DNA of 25,652 nt. Origin: a virus. The notes below the pieces were generated by a model. That model was not told the origin of the DNA and ran no database searches. It was given only the letters and a program-made list of their open reading frames with translations. A program made the position numbers and the translations under genes. Numbering within the stretch: position 1 is the stretch's first letter; every line of letters starts with the position of its first letter. This document shows positions 23,407 through 25,652 of this stretch, in pieces. Location of the stretch: positions 1-25,652 of the IMG/VR virus record IMGVR_UViG_3300020442_001512. The stretch is one strand, 5' to 3'.

Positions 23407-24102
23407 ATGAGAGAACTTAAAGACATCATTAACGAATCTTTCAGCAAAGAGTATGGCTATAAAATTAAAGTCGCAAGAGATTGCTCCGCTGATGATTTAG
23501 CAAAATTAGAATCAATATTGTCTAAGTACAATATTGTTAGTGCTACTCCTTGGAATAGACAACCTATTCAAGAAAATCCAATGGAATTTCAAAGACTGAA
23601 AGGTGTTAATTTTACAAGTGAAGTATGCAGTACAGACGTTGTACTAAAATATCCAGTCAACGATAGAATATTAGAAGTTTACGTTGCAGTAAACTTGGGT
23701 GTAGACCATGAACGTGTATTATGTTATGGTATCAAAGAGCCCAGAAAAGTAGAATCTGATTTAGCCGCAGAAAGGCATGAAATGGATAAAGATAGATTTG
23801 TATCAGAAGAAGATGCAGAACTAAACAAAGAAGAATTCGCCCACTATGAAAACGAAAATGCTGATGTCGATTTTAGTGAATCATTGTTTGGTGAAGAATA
23901 CAACGAAAAATTCTTAGCAGAACTCCAAAAAATTAAAGCAGAAAAAGGTGCAGACTATTTCCGTAATTACCCAAGCAAAGACGGTATTATGGGAGACGAT
24001 GTAAAATCATTGTACGACACAATTACAGGCACAGCAGGTGGTGGTAAATCACCAGAACCTAAGCATGTTGATGTTATTAGTCAAAGTGCAAGGAGAAGTT
24101 AA
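23407..24102 (+). CDS. Acidic 231-aa protein, possible internal virion protein
   Basis: This acidic protein has no recognised domain. The start is set by an AGGAG site 8 nt before ATG 23407; the longer frame from 23365 would begin before the late promoter. Its first residues MRELKDIINE|S match the T4 capsid-targeting peptide plan, in which about ten residues end in I/L-x-E and are cut by the gp21 prohead protease (T4 IPIII begins MKTYQEFIAE|A). Residues about 20-115 form an alpha/beta region, followed by an acidic coiled region and a Gly-rich tail. Overlap with the next gene is TAATG. The targeting role is inferred from the N-terminus only. Confidence 0.75.
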   Translation: MRELKDIINESFSKEYGYKIKVARDCSADDLAKLESILSKYNIVSATPWNRQPIQENPMEFQRLKGVNFTSEVCSTDVVLKYPVNDRILEVYVAVNLGVDHERVLCYGIKEPRKVESDLAAERHEMDKDRFVSEEDAELNKEEFAHYENENADVDFSESLFGEEYNEKFLAELQKIKAEKGADYFRNYPSKDGIMGDDVKSLYDTITGTAGGGKSPEPKHVDVISQSARRS

Positions 24103-24977
24103 TGTCAGACTTGAAGAAGCATATAAAATTAATGGAAGCCAGAGGTGTACTAGGTGCAGAGAATGGTGGACTAGAATTATCTATCGGCAACGAAACAATA
24201 GAATTAGGTAAAACACCTGAAGAAGTTGCAAGTAAATTAAAAGATATTAAAGATTTAGATTTAGATGATTTGTATGCTTCTAGTTCAGTGGACTTTGCTG
24301 ACGAATATGGTTTTGAAAACGAAGATGATGCACATGAATTGTTTGATAAAGCAGTTGCATTATTAGTTCCAAGAGACGAAAGTGTTAATGAAGCAGTAGG
24401 TGAGTACACTTATACATTAGAATATAATGGCGAAGGTGCTAGTGGTTATTCAAAACATATACTAACAATCACCAATCCAGAAGGCGAAAGCAAAGTAGTA
24501 GCAGATGACTTCACATACTTTGAACCATCAGAACAAGATATGCAGGCTGAATTAGAATCTTGGTTCAAATATGGACATGGCGTAGGCGATGAACCGCAAG
24601 AATCTATTGAAGAAGGTTGTGATGTATGTAGCGATGAACCAGAAGCAGATGAACAAGAAAGTCACAAATATGAAAAACATCATTCAACTAACACAGGCTC
24701 AGTTTCAGTAGAAGCAAGTGCAGAAACAATAGATGAATTAAAAGTATTACTTCGAAAAGTTGGAATAACATTGCCAGGCGGTGAACCAGAAGTAGGACAT
24801 GATATGGATCACAGTCCATGTGATGACAGTGAAGAGCCAATGCAAATTGTTAAAGTTGATGTTGATGATGAGAAACCGCAAGTAAATCCTTATAATAGCG
24901 GACAACCTGATAAGCAAGTTTTAACAAATATCATCAGAGATAGACTTAAAGATTATTTACGCAATAGTCAATCCTAA
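24102..24977 (+). CDS. Very acidic 291-aa protein, possible internal virion protein
   Basis: No family is recognised. The protein is highly acidic throughout. The N-terminus MSDLKKHIKLME|AR again fits a short basic peptide ending in L-x-E, like T4 capsid-targeting sequences. The middle part (about 103-160) is beta-like (YTYTLEYNGEGASGYSKHIL). A Cys/His-rich stretch near 170-195 (CDVC...H....HH) and a later HDMDHSPC could bind metal. The C-terminal 20 residues are a basic helix (RDRLKDYLRNSQS). It has an AAGGAG site inside the preceding gene and is coupled to it. It ends 34 nt before gp17. Confidence 0.75.
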   Translation: MSDLKKHIKLMEARGVLGAENGGLELSIGNETIELGKTPEEVASKLKDIKDLDLDDLYASSSVDFADEYGFENEDDAHELFDKAVALLVPRDESVNEAVGEYTYTLEYNGEGASGYSKHILTITNPEGESKVVADDFTYFEPSEQDMQAELESWFKYGHGVGDEPQESIEEGCDVCSDEPEADEQESHKYEKHHSTNTGSVSVEASAETIDELKVLLRKVGITLPGGEPEVGHDMDHSPCDDSEEPMQIVKVDVDDEKPQVNPYNSGQPDKQVLTNIIRDRLKDYLRNSQS

Positions 24978-24999
24978 GTAAAAATCCTCAATTTAAATA

Positions 25000-25006
25000 C
25001 TAAATA
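25000..25006 (+). promoter_or_regulatory. T4-type late promoter motif for gp17
   Basis: CTAAATA ends exactly 5 nt before the ATG at 25012. The spacer ACAGT is almost the same as at the 207-aa gene (ACAGC). No ribosome binding site lies between motif and start. Confidence 0.65.
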
Positions 25007-25011
25007 ACAGT

Positions 25012-25652
25012 ATGCCTAAAGGAACGGTTAATACAGAGTTAGTAAAATCTGCTTACTCAAAGGAATTATATGACCAAGATATGCTGAGACAGTTTCAGCA
25101 TTGTTGCGATCCTGTTGACGGTCCTATGTATTTTATGAAAGAATACGTTCGTATTCAACACCCAACTAAAGGTGGTATAAGATTTTCACCTTTTGATTAT
25201 CAAGAAGATTTAGTCAAAAACTATAACGAACACAGATATAGTATTAACATGCTGGGCAGACAGATGGGTAAAACCACTGTGGCGGCAGGATATTTGTTAT
25301 GGTTTGCTATGTTTAAACCAGACAGCACAATACTTGTTGCGGCTCATAAGGCGGCAGGCGCCAGTGAAATTATGCAACGTATTAGATATGCATATGAAAC
25401 AATACCTAATCATATTAGAGCAGGTGTAGTGGAGTATAACAAAGGCAGTATCACATTTGATAACGGCTCAAGAATAGTAAGTGCAACAACCACAGAAAAC
25501 ACAGGTCGTGGTATGTCATTGACGTTGGTATACTTAGATGAGTTTGCATTTGTACCACCACGTATTGCGGCTGAATTTTGGACATCACTTTCACCTACAT
25601 TAGCAACAGGTGGTAAATGTATTGTTACTTCAACACCTAATAGTGATGACGA
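25012..25652 (+). CDS. 17: Large terminase subunit gp17, 3' truncated by window end
   Basis: This is the ATPase that drives DNA into the prohead and cuts concatemers. The first 213 codons are present. They show the adenine-binding FDYQ motif at 61-64, Walker A GRQMGKTT at 82-89, Walker B LVYLDE at 172-177 with the catalytic Glu, and the coupling motif TSTP at 206-209, all as in T4 gp17 (SRQLGKTT, MIYIDE, TTTP). EYNKGSI.FDNGS also matches T4 closely. The N-terminus is about 75 residues shorter before Walker A than in T4. The nuclease domain lies beyond the right edge. No stop codon is reached. Confidence 0.96.
   Translation, partial: MPKGTVNTELVKSAYSKELYDQDMLRQFQHCCDPVDGPMYFMKEYVRIQHPTKGGIRFSPFDYQEDLVKNYNEHRYSINMLGRQMGKTTVAAGYLLWFAMFKPDSTILVAAHKAAGASEIMQRIRYAYETIPNHIRAGVVEYNKGSITFDNGSRIVSATTTENTGRGMSLTLVYLDEFAFVPPRIAAEFWTSLSPTLATGGKCIVTSTPNSDD

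Overview
The window is an AT-rich piece of a T4-like (Straboviridae-related) marine myovirus genome. The typing rests on T4 morphogenesis genes readable directly from their proteins: neck gp13 and gp14, tail completion gp15, sheath gp18, tube gp19, head completion gp4, terminase gp16 and gp17, and a gene-1-type dNMP kinase. Late-promoter motifs of the T4 TATAAATA type support it. Low G+C and marine-type accessory genes suggest a pelagic host of the cyanophage/pelagiphage kind, but the host cannot be fixed from this sequence. The window is almost wholly coding, with no gene-free stretch above 300 bases.

Layout. Positions 1-1999 (+) hold the 3' part of a CHASE2-transmembrane-class III nucleotidyl cyclase gene, very unusual for a phage. 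Positions 2000-5571 (-) hold gp14, gp15, a Nudix hydrolase and an unknown 207-aa protein, read leftward from a late motif. Positions 5601-9791 (+) start with a consensus sigma70-type promoter and contain tRNA-Ser(GCU), tRNA-Ala(UGC), a small unknown protein and a tightly coupled redox operon: a 2OG-Fe(II)-oxygenase-like protein, ferredoxin-NADP reductase, radical SAM enzyme and FabZ-like hot-dog dehydratase. Positions 9801-10897 form a self-contained lipoprotein unit with its own promoter, leader and terminator. A third consensus promoter drives a 389-aa unknown gene. From 12181 on come gp13, two tandem 2OG-oxygenase-like paralogues, dNMP kinase, sheath, tube, a tube-fold-like baseplate candidate, a small unknown, gp4, a ferritin-like diiron protein, gp16, an unknown minus-strand gene, two possible internal virion proteins and the start of gp17, cut by the right edge.

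How it works together. Two promoter classes are visible. Host-like sigma70 sites with perfect -35/-10 hexamers precede the tRNAs, redox operon, lipoprotein and 389-aa gene, which are therefore probably early. (C/G)ATAAATA or CTAAATA motifs precede virion genes, which are therefore probably late. At four of the late genes the motif lies exactly 5 nt before the ATG with no Shine-Dalgarno, which by T4 geometry predicts leaderless mRNAs. Sheath and tube instead have leaders of about 41 nt with AGGAG sites. The most interesting biology is the concentration of iron/redox enzymes (three 2OG-oxygenase-like proteins, radical SAM, ferredoxin reductase, diiron protein) together with an acyl-ACP-dehydratase-like protein, which may form a phage-encoded modification pathway, and the sensor-type cyclase, which could alter host cAMP signalling.
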